Positions 15,283 to 24,182 of a stretch of 64,000 nucleotides of DNA are shown in pieces (the stretch's first letter is position 1; every line of letters begins with the position of its first letter). The stretch spans positions 62,001-126,000 of the forward strand of contig NZ_FNVS01000009.1 of NCBI RefSeq assembly GCF_900108035.1. The letters are read 5' to 3'. Origin of the DNA: Parabacteroides chinchillae (GTDB lineage: Bacteria > Bacteroidota > Bacteroidia > Bacteroidales > Tannerellaceae). A program made the position numbers and the translations under genes. The notes under the pieces were generated by a model. The model was not told the origin of the DNA. It ran no database searches and worked only from the letters and a program-made list of their open reading frames with translations.

Positions 15283-18163
15283 AGCACAATATGGAATGCT
15301 TTCCCAAATAGCGACTCAACTGATAAATGTTGAGAGAACGCAGGGAAAGTCAATTGACTTTGATAACTTGATGTCATATATCGACAGGGCTATTACCTTT
15401 TGTGGTTTTACTTGCGATGAAGATACCAAGAATAAACTTTTTGTGGAATTAGAATACCAATTTGCTATTAGACATACTTCATCAGAATGTATCTTTGATG
15501 ACTATGACCTTAAACAATGGTATGACAATAAAAATATAAAAGATGCTTTTTTCTGGAATAGATACCGCCGTTATCTTTCTGAAAAAACTTCTATTGACCC
15601 CGTCAGCATAAATAAGCTGGACGAAGAAACATTACCGAACATTATGAACTGTTTGGGTGACCCGAATGAAATATTTGAGGGAAAAAGGCTTCGCCGTGGG
15701 TTAATTATCGGAGACGTTCAATCTGGGAAAACAGCTACTTATTCAGGCTTGATATGTAAGGCAGCTGATGCTGGTTACAAGGTCGTTATTCTCCTTGCCG
15801 GTATTACCGAAAGTTTGCGAGGACAAACTCAAGAACGAATTGATGATGGCATTGTTGGGTTTACATATCGCAAAGTTGATAAAATTGTTAAAAGTGGTCT
15901 TGTCGGAGTTGGACTTGATAACAAGCCTCGCCGTGCTACTTCATTCACTACTTGTATAAAAGACTTTGTAGGAGATTGCGATAAGATTGCCACTACATTG
16001 AACGAGCATAATTCTTTAGTTATATTTGTCGTGAAGAAAAACGTTTCGGTTCTAAACAAGATGTATAAATGGCTTAGCGATAATAATATGGATCCAGTTC
16101 TCCAATGTGTTAATCAGCCTATGCTTCTTATTGATGATGAAGCCGATAACGCTTCAGTCAATACAAAAAGGGACGAAACAGACCCAACGAAGACTAATAA
16201 AATAATTAGGCAGATTTGTAACCTATTTAAGAACGCTAACTATGTAGGGTTTACGGCAACCCCTTTTGCCAACGTCTTTATTGACCCGGATTCTGTGGAT
16301 AGCATGAAGCATGCAGATTTGTTCCCTGAACATTTTATCTATGTGCTTCCAACTCCTTCTAACTATATTGGAGCAAAACAGTTATTCTTTGAAAACGAAA
16401 AATGTTTTTCACAATTAAGATATATTGTTGATATAGAAGAACCAGATTACGATTCTGACGAATATAAGGATTCTTCTAAAAATGATATTGACACACTTAA
16501 CTCAGGACCATTTTATTCTCGGCATAGAAAAGAATGGGACGGAATACTTCCTAAATCGTTAAGAGAGGCTGTAATATCATTTTTTATTGCCAATATAATT
16601 CGAGACTTGCGTGGACAACAATCGACACCAAGAAGTATGCTTGTTAATATGTCGCGTTTTATAAAGGTTCAGAACATTATACGTGAACATATTCAAGCCA
16701 TATATGATTCTGTGCGTAATGCAGTGGAACACGACTTTTCAGGAAAAATAAAGGAAGATTCTAACTTACCTCTATTCCAAGAAATCAAGTCCGTTTTCGA
16801 ACGTCATTATAGTAATGTTAGCGATATAGCTTTTAGCCGAATTTGTGATAAACAAAACATATTGAAAGCCATTGATAAAATCAAAGTGATTGTTGTCAAT
16901 GGCGGAAAGAGTAGTGCCAAATTAGACTATAAAACCAACAAATCGTTACGAGTAATTGCTGTCGGTGGTTTAGCTTTATCACGAGGACTTACGCTCGAAG
17001 GGCTTATCACGAGCTATTTTTATCGCAATACATCTACTTTTGACGTTTTAATGCAAATGGGACGTTGGTTCGGTTACCGAACTGGATATGAAGACATATT
17101 CCAAGTTTGGACGAGCCGATTAAGTGCTGATTGGTATGAAGAAATTGAATCAGCCACCATTGAATTGAAAGAAGATATTAAGCAAATGTTTGAGCAACAT
17201 CTCACGCCTAAAGATTTTGGTATAAGAGTCAGAGACTATTGTGATGAGCTTAGTATAACATCAGCTAATAAAATGAGGTCAGCATTTGAATTATATGAAA
17301 TGCAATCTTATTATGGTAACATTTGCGATACGCCATACCTTAGTACTAATGTAACACAAAATGCTCATAACAAAGAACAAGTTATTGCATTAACTAAGTA
17401 TCTTTTTGACAACAATTTCGATTTTAGATTTGCGGACAGACCCAAACACGAGGGTGAATCTGTTCTTTCAGATGACCCTTCTTCAAGGTATTTCGCCAAT
17501 GTTCCTAAAAATGTAATCATTGATTTTCTCTCTCGCATTAAATGCTCTATGGTTAATATGAGATTTAATACAGACAACATCCTTGATTTTATGCAAGATA
17601 GTAAAACAACTGGTATAGATAAATGGGATGTGGTTTTTGAGGGCGGTGATGGCACTATCTATTATGATGTTCCCGGATTAGAAAAAATAAGGTGCGCTAA
17701 CCGTGCAATAGAAGAACATGGCAATGTTATTCAAATTAGTTCTCGCCGTAGAATGTTAGGTCTTCGCGAAGGTAAATTTGCTTTACAGAAAGAACAAATA
17801 AAGCTTGCGGAAGATTTATGTAGAGCGGCATGGAAAGAAGAAGATCCAGATGCCACCGATGAGAGCCTTAAAAATAGAAATGTACCTCTTAAAGCATACT
17901 TCCAGTATCTACCTAAGAGAAACCCTGTGCTAATCATATTTCTATTACAACCAAATCCTCCCGTTCCGAACAAGGAAGAAAAGCCAAAACTGAAAGCTTT
18001 TAGAAAAGAACTCGGTGAGGAAAGAATTGTTGCTTTTGCCATCGGATTCCCCGGAGTTAAAGAGGCTGAAAGCGCGAAGAAATATAAAGCTAATAAAATA
18101 TACATGCAGTTACACATGCAAGACGAACCTGAAGAAGTTGACGATGAAGAACAAATTATTTGA
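15263..18163 (+). CDS. Z1-domain P-loop ATPase (helicase-like) of a defence system
   Basis: This 966-residue protein has a helicase-like P-loop core. Walker A is GDVQSGKT at residues 150-157, Walker B is DDEAD at 291-295, FTATPFANVF follows near 333, and the Z1-type segment LALSRGLTLEGLITSYF...QMGRWFGYR lies near 570-615. Z1 domains occur in ATP-dependent restriction systems such as those with N.CglI/N.NgoAVII-type subunits, where ATP hydrolysis drives nuclease action. The gene overlaps the ATPase gene before it by 20 bases (an ATG six bases later is an alternative start) and the nuclease gene after it by 20 bases. Its role is probably motor or switch for the complex. Confidence 0.88.
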   Translation: MRMSLTEAQYGMLSQIATQLINVERTQGKSIDFDNLMSYIDRAITFCGFTCDEDTKNKLFVELEYQFAIRHTSSECIFDDYDLKQWYDNKNIKDAFFWNRYRRYLSEKTSIDPVSINKLDEETLPNIMNCLGDPNEIFEGKRLRRGLIIGDVQSGKTATYSGLICKAADAGYKVVILLAGITESLRGQTQERIDDGIVGFTYRKVDKIVKSGLVGVGLDNKPRRATSFTTCIKDFVGDCDKIATTLNEHNSLVIFVVKKNVSVLNKMYKWLSDNNMDPVLQCVNQPMLLIDDEADNASVNTKRDETDPTKTNKIIRQICNLFKNANYVGFTATPFANVFIDPDSVDSMKHADLFPEHFIYVLPTPSNYIGAKQLFFENEKCFSQLRYIVDIEEPDYDSDEYKDSSKNDIDTLNSGPFYSRHRKEWDGILPKSLREAVISFFIANIIRDLRGQQSTPRSMLVNMSRFIKVQNIIREHIQAIYDSVRNAVEHDFSGKIKEDSNLPLFQEIKSVFERHYSNVSDIAFSRICDKQNILKAIDKIKVIVVNGGKSSAKLDYKTNKSLRVIAVGGLALSRGLTLEGLITSYFYRNTSTFDVLMQMGRWFGYRTGYEDIFQVWTSRLSADWYEEIESATIELKEDIKQMFEQHLTPKDFGIRVRDYCDELSITSANKMRSAFELYEMQSYYGNICDTPYLSTNVTQNAHNKEQVIALTKYLFDNNFDFRFADRPKHEGESVLSDDPSSRYFANVPKNVIIDFLSRIKCSMVNMRFNTDNILDFMQDSKTTGIDKWDVVFEGGDGTIYYDVPGLEKIRCANRAIEEHGNVIQISSRRRMLGLREGKFALQKEQIKLAEDLCRAAWKEEDPDATDESLKNRNVPLKAYFQYLPKRNPVLIIFLLQPNPPVPNKEEKPKLKAFRKELGEERIVAFAIGFPGVKEAESAKKYKANKIYMQLHMQDEPEEVDDEEQII

Positions 18164-19055
18164 AATATTCTCTCAGAATTTTCAGCCAAGTCACTTTATT
18201 AGATTTGGCGAGAATCGCGACCTAAATCTATATTTAGGTCGTGATGACAAGAATAATTTCGCTCTTGAATTTAGAGGGAAATATGTTCCTGTAAAGATAG
18301 TGGGTTCTGATGTTATATCCGTATATCAAGGTAAAAGTGCAGACCATTATGTACTCCGTTTTTCACTTGAAAATGCCGAACTTTTAGAGTATTTCTGCAC
18401 ATTTTGCCAAGACTTATTGGATTCTACCGTAAATTTAAAGATTGACGATATAGCATATAAAACACTTTGCTCTCGTTATTTTGCTTGGAAAAAGCTGTTT
18501 AAGCCGCACTCGGGTTCTTTATCCGATACTGAAATTATCGGACTTATTGGCGAGTTGCTGTTTATGAAAGAGTATATGATACCCCAATGGGGCATTACTA
18601 AATCTTTAGAAAGTTGGATGGGACCAGAACGCTCCCATAAAGATTTTTCTACAGAAAGCGAATGGTATGAAATAAAAGCAATAAACACCGGCAAAGAGAC
18701 TGTTAGAATTTCCTCAATCGAACAGTTGGATGGAAATGAAGACGGTTGTCTTGCTGTATATTGTCTTGAAAAAATGAGTCCCTCATTTAGTGGCATAAAA
18801 TTGAATACACTTGTCTCTGAACTCATGAACACTATGGGATCTCCTATAAACCGCGAAACCCTACTATCAAAACTATCGTTGTATAATTTTGACTTCTCTC
18901 CCGAATATGACAACTTTGTGTACTCAAAGGTAGGTTTCTCAATGTATAAAATCACAGAACATTTTCCTCGGCTTTGTCGGAGTAGCGTACCAATGTCTAT
19001 TAGTAAAGTCCAATATGACATCGTTCTTTCTGAGATTGAGGAGTTTAAAGTATAA
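18144..19055 (+). CDS. PD-(D/E)XK nuclease-like protein (DUF4420)
   Basis: This is a 303-residue protein with the start placed at the ATG inside the end of the Z1 gene, because the conserved region begins MKNKLFEIF; a longer frame upstream is only overlap. Near residues 130-180 it shows EIIGLIGELLFMKEY, then Asp167 in HKDF and Glu176-Ile-Lys178 (EIK), the PD-(D/E)XK nuclease signature of the DUF4420 family. It is likely the DNA-cleaving subunit of the system. It overlaps the Z1 gene by 20 bases and is followed after 11 bases by the AIPR gene. Confidence 0.82.
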   Translation: MKNKLFEIFSQNFQPSHFIRFGENRDLNLYLGRDDKNNFALEFRGKYVPVKIVGSDVISVYQGKSADHYVLRFSLENAELLEYFCTFCQDLLDSTVNLKIDDIAYKTLCSRYFAWKKLFKPHSGSLSDTEIIGLIGELLFMKEYMIPQWGITKSLESWMGPERSHKDFSTESEWYEIKAINTGKETVRISSIEQLDGNEDGCLAVYCLEKMSPSFSGIKLNTLVSELMNTMGSPINRETLLSKLSLYNFDFSPEYDNFVYSKVGFSMYKITEHFPRLCRSSVPMSISKVQYDIVLSEIEEFKV

Positions 19056-19066
19056 ATCCGAACACT

Positions 19067-21181
19067 ATGCAAATCGAAGAATTTAGAACCCAATTTATAG
19101 ACCAACTTAGGTTTAATGCTGAGCATGATGGGACAGACCCGGAAACACAGTTTATAACTCGATTACTTGACGAGCTTGAAAGTATTGGAGAGTTAAACGA
19201 CCCAATACCGATGTCAATAGAAATGCGAGGTAAAAACCGCCGCCTTATGGCATTTGACGCTTACGCTTACGATGAAGCAGACAGTGCTTTAATCTTAATC
19301 GCAAGCGATTTTGTCAATGAGCGAGACACCGTACCGACATTGACTAATACCCGAATAAATGATTTATACATTCATATGAGAAATTTTCTTGATGAATGTA
19401 TAAATGGGCACATTCATGACTATTGTGATGATTCAGACCCTGCAATAAATCTTGCAAAAGAATTCCGTCACAAAATTGGCAAAGGAATGATTGAAACCGA
19501 AATACTTCGCTTCAAGTTCTATATCCTTTCCAACTCTGTACTTAGTAAGCAGGTAAAAAGTATTAGTCAAGAAGATTTTGAGGGTCGTCCAGTAGAACTT
19601 AATATTTGGACTTTAGAACGTATCTTCCAAACATTTACTTCCAATGTTAGCGAAATAATTGAGTTCGACACTAAAGACTTCGGGTGTGATGGTGTACAAT
19701 GTCTCCAAGCTGATTTAGGTATTGATACTGATTATGATGCCTATTTAGGCATTGTCCCTGGAAATTTCTTGGCTAATCTTTATCTGAAATACGGAAGCAA
19801 GTTATTGCAGGGTAACGTACGCGCTTTTTTAAGTGTGAGAGGAAAAGTAAATAAAGGTATCAGAGATACGATTATTAACCACCCGGAAAATTTTTTCACA
19901 TACAATAATGGTATAGCGATAGTAGCAAGAGCAGTTCGCTTTTCTGCGGACAAAACAAAAATCATACATTTCAAAGACCCGCAAATCATAAACGGCGGTC
20001 AAACGACAGCGTCTTTGGCTAATGCCATAATTAAAAAGGAAGACAAAAAAGGGATGGACACTTTGTTCGTTCCTATGAAATTGACTGTTCTTAATGTTGA
20101 AGATGATATGTCCGAGGAACAAGTTGACCGTTACAATGAGATAACCAAAACCATATCTCAATGCGCAAACTGTCAGAACCCAGTTTCCGATGCGGACTTT
20201 TTCTCCAACCACCCTTTCCATGTCGCTATGGAAAAACTTTCTCGTCAGGTAATGGCACCGCCAGTAGATGGGAAACCATATCAGACAACGTGGTTCTACG
20301 AACGTTCACGAGGTAAATGGGAGCAAGAGCAGATGAAAATGACGGTTGCCGAGAGAAAGAAGTTTGGTGAAATGCACCCCAAAAATCAAGTCATAAAAAA
20401 AGAAAAACTTGCCAAATGCCTTAATACGATATATATGAATCCTCATCAAGTTTGCCAAAGTTCTGCAATCAACTTTAGCAAATTTGCTTCTATCGTAGAG
20501 AAGATGTACGATGAATCAAGAGATAGCATTAATGAGGAATTTTTCAAGAAAGCGGTATGCTCTGTAATTATATTCGACACTCTTGATTCTCGAATAGGTA
20601 GGTCCTCTTGGTATCCTAAAGGTGGTAATAAGGCACAGATTACACCTTATACTATCGCCAAACTTATGACCCTTATTCCTAAAAATAAGGATTTAGATTG
20701 GAAGACCATATGGCAAAGGCAAACTTTATATCCGGCATTAGAGTACGAACTTCTACGACTTGCCGAATGTACTCACCATTTCCTTATGGAACAAGCAAAC
20801 GGTGGTATTGTAAGAACTATTTCTCGTACCCAAGGTGTTTGGAATGCTTTTCAAGAATATAAGTTCCAGTTATCAGATGAGTTTATCCAAACACTTATCT
20901 CTATGGAAGAAACTAAGTCTATTGAAGCAGCTGCCAAACGAGCACATAAATTTAATTCTAACATTGATGCCTCCATTGAAATTTTCAATCTTGGAGCGAC
21001 TTATTGGTTACAAGTCTATAATGACCTTTTGAAAGAAAAGGTTTTGTCTTATGGCGACCTTGATTTTATAAAGGGAGTAGCTTCTTATATTCAACGTGGC
21101 AACCTACCTTCTACCGCTCAATGTAAAAGACTTGTTAAGATTGTCGCTAAAGCAGAAGATAAGGGCTATATTATGCCATAA
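19067..21181 (+). CDS. AIPR family protein (abortive infection phage resistance)
   Basis: This 704-residue protein has the AIPR domain in its central part, with FFTYNNGIAIVARAV near residue 265 and IINGGQTTASLANAI near 308. An N-terminal region of about 200 residues resembles nuclease-like folds (FDAYAYDEADSALILIAS near 58) but no active site can be fixed by eye. The C-terminal third is helical and uncharacterised. AIPR proteins occur in phage-resistance loci and in MORC/Z1 operons; their exact activity is not established. This is the last gene of the operon. Confidence 0.85.
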   Translation: MQIEEFRTQFIDQLRFNAEHDGTDPETQFITRLLDELESIGELNDPIPMSIEMRGKNRRLMAFDAYAYDEADSALILIASDFVNERDTVPTLTNTRINDLYIHMRNFLDECINGHIHDYCDDSDPAINLAKEFRHKIGKGMIETEILRFKFYILSNSVLSKQVKSISQEDFEGRPVELNIWTLERIFQTFTSNVSEIIEFDTKDFGCDGVQCLQADLGIDTDYDAYLGIVPGNFLANLYLKYGSKLLQGNVRAFLSVRGKVNKGIRDTIINHPENFFTYNNGIAIVARAVRFSADKTKIIHFKDPQIINGGQTTASLANAIIKKEDKKGMDTLFVPMKLTVLNVEDDMSEEQVDRYNEITKTISQCANCQNPVSDADFFSNHPFHVAMEKLSRQVMAPPVDGKPYQTTWFYERSRGKWEQEQMKMTVAERKKFGEMHPKNQVIKKEKLAKCLNTIYMNPHQVCQSSAINFSKFASIVEKMYDESRDSINEEFFKKAVCSVIIFDTLDSRIGRSSWYPKGGNKAQITPYTIAKLMTLIPKNKDLDWKTIWQRQTLYPALEYELLRLAECTHHFLMEQANGGIVRTISRTQGVWNAFQEYKFQLSDEFIQTLISMEETKSIEAAAKRAHKFNSNIDASIEIFNLGATYWLQVYNDLLKEKVLSYGDLDFIKGVASYIQRGNLPSTAQCKRLVKIVAKAEDKGYIMP

Positions 21182-21221
21182 GTTTACCAGAAGTCGTATG
21201 CTGATATATATTCATACAAAC

Positions 21222-21257
21222 CTGGCTACAAAGTCTGGCTTGTGTTTTCTTTTTTTA
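21222..21257 (+). terminator. Possible terminator after the defence operon
   Basis: CCTGGCTACAAAGTCTGGCT forms only a short imperfect stem (ACAA.CC with GG.TTGT), but it is followed by TTTTCTTTTTTT. It lies 40 bases after the AIPR stop. The stretch 21182-21356 has no gene that I can support. Confidence 0.4.
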
Positions 21258-21356
21258 GGGAATGGGATATTTGCTTCGTGAAGCTTACTACTCAACATAG
21301 AGGCTACTTCTTCCATCGGACTTATTTGTTTGAGCATTGTGGCTTACAGATTGACA

Positions 21357-22748
21357 TCATCGCCTTGTTGTTTGTTTCTTGGGGTATTTATCATTATCTC
21401 CCCACGGTAGTTCAGAAGACGAGCCATCGGAGCCAGTGCCGACATGCACTTGTGCCTGTCCACCTATGGCAAGTTCAAATGCAGCACCAAGCAGATTTGC
21501 TTGTACTTCGTTGACCTGCTCCCAAGGCTCGAATACAGCATTGGCAAGTTCATATATGGTAGCTTCACCTTTGGTAAAACTGCCCCAAATCGGATTGAGC
21601 CAGTCGACGGACTTTGAGTCGTCATACTCCTCATTACCGACCTTGGTCCAGATGTGCAGACTGGGATAGTTATAATTGGGAATGAAGTGATGGACGAGTT
21701 CTGCCCCGGATGACAGCCTATAGCGTTGGGGATTGGCTTTGCGGTCAAGTTGGTCAATGCATTGTTTCTGCCTGTCTATAACCGCATCTTTTTCTTTTGA
21801 CTGTCGCTCCGCCGTTTCCGCCCGGCTGATAGCCTTGTCTATCTCTTTCTGATAACCGTTCCGTAATTGCTCGATGTCTGTTTTGTATTGTGCCTGTAAT
21901 TGCGCTTTCTCTGCTTTGAGTGTCTGGATTCGAACTTTCAGTTTAGCTATCAGCTCGTCCTTTTCCGCAAGTTCCTTTTTGGCCTTGGCAAGATCGCCTT
22001 TGCCGAACCATGACAGAATGGTGCTCTTGCCTTCCTGTGCTTTCTCTATATCAGCTTGCAGTCTGGCAATGTCCTCCTCGTATCTGTTCACCTGTTGCTT
22101 ATAGTATTCCGAATTCACCTGATGTTTGACGGTAGAGCCAACAATGCCACGTTGCAGCCCGAACGGTTTCATTGCCGCTGCATAGCTGTTCTGGTATTCA
22201 TGCAACCTTGTGCGCCGCATCATGTCATCCGCTGACAAACGTGGACCGGATTTCGTTTCGTACTTCTTCTCTCCTTCCCGTTTCTTGCGAAGGCGTTCCG
22301 TGGTAACGATAGGCACAATGGTGGCGTGCAGATGCGGAGTTTTCTCGTCCATGTGCAGCACGCAGGAAACAAGGTTCTCGTTTCCGAAAGTCTCCCGAAG
22401 CCATTTCAGATTTGCATCTATCCAATTGTCCAGCTTGCCGTCTTCGACAATCTTCATCATCTGCTCGTGTGTCCCGGTTAGGATGATGCGAATGGCTTTC
22501 GTCTGGTTCTTGGCCACCTTGCGGTGCAGTCCTGCATTGTCGATACGGTACTGTATGGCATCCGTCCGGTTCTTCACTCCATCCGGTAATGTAATCAGCT
22601 CCCGGTTGAGCGGTGTCCGATTTGCATCGGCATTGTCAGGAACATAAACCTTTCCTTTGGCATCCTTTCTTTCTATATGGCATGACATTCCGCTGTCATT
22701 GCCACTGCCACGTTGCAGGTGGCAGACCGCATATTGTGTATTGCTCAT
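21357..22748 (-). CDS. MOBV-type relaxase (Pre/Mob family)
   Basis: This 463-residue protein starts at the ATG of MSNTQYAVCHLQRG, the usual relaxase start; a frame running 25 codons further upstream is rejected. The N-terminal relaxase domain contains HMDEKTPHLHATIVPI near residue 125, the metal-binding HxDExxPHxH motif of the Mob_Pre family. A long coiled coil at about 205-330 follows, then a C-terminal region of unknown role. It nicks the origin of transfer and leads the strand into a recipient, using a conjugative machine supplied by another element. The likely origin lies in the structured region just upstream. Confidence 0.9.
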   Translation of the reverse strand: MSNTQYAVCHLQRGSGNDSGMSCHIERKDAKGKVYVPDNADANRTPLNRELITLPDGVKNRTDAIQYRIDNAGLHRKVAKNQTKAIRIILTGTHEQMMKIVEDGKLDNWIDANLKWLRETFGNENLVSCVLHMDEKTPHLHATIVPIVTTERLRKKREGEKKYETKSGPRLSADDMMRRTRLHEYQNSYAAAMKPFGLQRGIVGSTVKHQVNSEYYKQQVNRYEEDIARLQADIEKAQEGKSTILSWFGKGDLAKAKKELAEKDELIAKLKVRIQTLKAEKAQLQAQYKTDIEQLRNGYQKEIDKAISRAETAERQSKEKDAVIDRQKQCIDQLDRKANPQRYRLSSGAELVHHFIPNYNYPSLHIWTKVGNEEYDDSKSVDWLNPIWGSFTKGEATIYELANAVFEPWEQVNEVQANLLGAAFELAIGGQAQVHVGTGSDGSSSELPWGDNDKYPKKQTTRR

Positions 22749-22788
22749 ATCTTTTGCGTTTTTGCGATTATTATTTCTCTGATATGGT

Positions 22789-22921
22789 TTGTAAAATCCC
22801 GTCCAAGTGCCACAGGCAGACATGGGTGTCGAGAGGGCGCCCCTCCGCTTATGGGCTTTTTGACTGCCGCTCGGGGAGTGAAGGCGGTGAAAATGCCCTA
22901 ATAAGCTACGGGATTTTACAA
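22789..22921. repeat. 14-bp perfect inverted repeat 105 bases apart, candidate oriT
   Basis: TTGTAAAATCCCGT (22789-22802) recurs inverted as ACGGGATTTTACAA (22908-22921). The segment between is GC-rich and holds GGGCGCCC and several short inverted pairs (CTCCGC, AAGGCGG, CCCCGAG). It sits directly upstream of the relaxase gene, the usual place for an origin of transfer. No protein-coding signal is seen in 22749-22965. Confidence 0.55.
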
Positions 22922-22965
22922 CCCCTTTTCACATAGACAGCAAGCTGTCCAATTCATATATGACA

Positions 22966-24027
22966 TCATATTTTCTCTGCACTTACCAGTTCCAAATCCA
23001 ATGTATCAATCAAGGTTTGCAAAGCTGGATTGCGCTGTATCATCTTCTGAAGAATCATCTGCGGTGTATCTTCCATCAGAAGGAAGTCGGCAATGTCCAG
23101 TCCTGCCTCACGCTGTCCATCAGTCGCCATTTCTTCCAACAGGTCGGAACAGGTGGCAGATTTACAAATGGATTGAAGCATTCCGGCTTTGCGTTGCCAT
23201 TCATAAGTTGCCTTGAGGTCGGGAAAGAGAACGACATTACGCCCTCGCAGCACCTGTATGGCCTCGCTGTTGAAACTGCCGTGCATCCCTCCGGTGGCGA
23301 GCCATACCAAATCTGGAATGAACAATGCTGCAACCAGTGCCGTCTTCTCGCTTTCGACGATGGCGACTGTTCTTTCCGAGGATGAAATATCAGCCAACAG
23401 ATGCTCACCGAACAGGCATTGCTTCATATGAAAATCCTGCATCTTTCTCACCGAATGTACCCAACTGACCTGATTGAAAGGCTGCTTGATACGATGCCCG
23501 GTCTTGGCATCATAGCCCATAATCTTGCCAGCCCGAACATTTCCGTCCCGGTCTATCTGCCAGAACACGGTCGCACCGTTCCACATCTTGGAAGTACCGA
23601 CCTTGTAGAGATTGAACAGCCGATCCGTTTTCTCTTTGCCTGCCACGGTGGTAAGGTATTGATATAATGGGTTGATGTCAAACCTCTTTATGGACTGTTC
23701 CACCCAATCATAGGGAAGATAAGAAATCTGTGGCTGCGGCTTAGGTGATGGCTTTACTGTCGGTTTTATAACTGTTGATATGCCATTGCCATTTCCATCT
23801 TGCCCGGTCAAAGTCTCCTTGACAGTAGGGTTATCATTAAAATATTCTTTGGGAGTATAGTGGTAGCCGCAACTGTTGATGTGATCGCACTTGCCCACAT
23901 TGTCGGGAAAAGAAATCTGTCCCTCCCCGTCAATGTATCGGGTAAAACAGGCTTTCCTGCCGCATTTAGGACAAGCGGTCTTGCTGCCCGTCCGATATTT
24001 CTGAAGGTGGAATCTGTATTCACTCAT
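22966..24027 (-). CDS. DUF6371-type protein with zinc ribbon and TOPRIM-like primase region
   Basis: This is a 353-residue protein beginning at MSEYRFHLQKYRTGSK; the frame extends further upstream, but that part crosses a repeat array and looks non-coding. The N-terminus has a zinc-binding region (CPKCGRKACFTRY near residue 18, CDHINSCGYHY near 45). The C-terminal half shows a TOPRIM-like order of VAIVESEKTA (about 220), ATGGMHGSF (about 238) and NVVLFPD (about 260). This resembles DnaG-type primases, so it may prime the transferred or replicating strand. It belongs to the mobilization module and faces the same way as the relaxase and the DUF3987 ATPase. Confidence 0.65.
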   Translation of the reverse strand: MSEYRFHLQKYRTGSKTACPKCGRKACFTRYIDGEGQISFPDNVGKCDHINSCGYHYTPKEYFNDNPTVKETLTGQDGNGNGISTVIKPTVKPSPKPQPQISYLPYDWVEQSIKRFDINPLYQYLTTVAGKEKTDRLFNLYKVGTSKMWNGATVFWQIDRDGNVRAGKIMGYDAKTGHRIKQPFNQVSWVHSVRKMQDFHMKQCLFGEHLLADISSSERTVAIVESEKTALVAALFIPDLVWLATGGMHGSFNSEAIQVLRGRNVVLFPDLKATYEWQRKAGMLQSICKSATCSDLLEEMATDGQREAGLDIADFLLMEDTPQMILQKMIQRNPALQTLIDTLDLELVSAEKI

Positions 24028-24064
24028 AACTGTCTCTTTATAATTCCTGCAAAGTGAAACACCA

Positions 24065-24173
24065 TTTGCAGTCTGCAGTCCTTGCAGTTTTGCAGAAAAA
24101 CATCGCTTCCAATGTCCCGAAACTGCAAGACTGAAGAAACTGCAAGCTGCAACAGAGGTCATTCTTTGCAGTC
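24065..24173. repeat. TGCAG iteron-like array
   Basis: At least seven copies of TGCAG, or its complement CTGCA, fall in about 110 bases. Many sit in a longer core TTTGCAGTC or CTTGCAGTTT and its inverse AAACTGCAAG (24065, 24072, 24081, 24089, 24120, 24137, 24146, 24165). The array lies between the DUF3987 gene and the start of the primase-like gene, so it may be a replication origin or an operator for the latter. Confidence 0.6.
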
Positions 24174-24182
24174 TTTGGTTGA

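Noticed and set aside
18015-18143. A longer N-terminus for the DUF4420 nuclease gene
   Set aside because: The extra 43 codons lie entirely within the Z1 coding sequence and do not resemble the family; the ATG at 18144 gives the usual short overlap.
15263-18163. Reading the Z1 protein as a BREX or DISARM helicase
   Set aside because: The Z1 motifs and the MORC, DUF4420 and AIPR partners do not match the gene sets of those systems (no PglZ, BrxC or DrmA/B-like genes).
22210-22647. A 145-codon frame on the plus strand opposite the relaxase gene
   Set aside because: It is antisense to the conserved relaxase domain; low-complexity Ser/Arg content is typical of a shadow frame.
22789-22921. A phase-variable invertible promoter
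   Set aside because: No TAnnTTTG promoter is visible between the inverted repeats in either direction, and the site is where oriT is expected.
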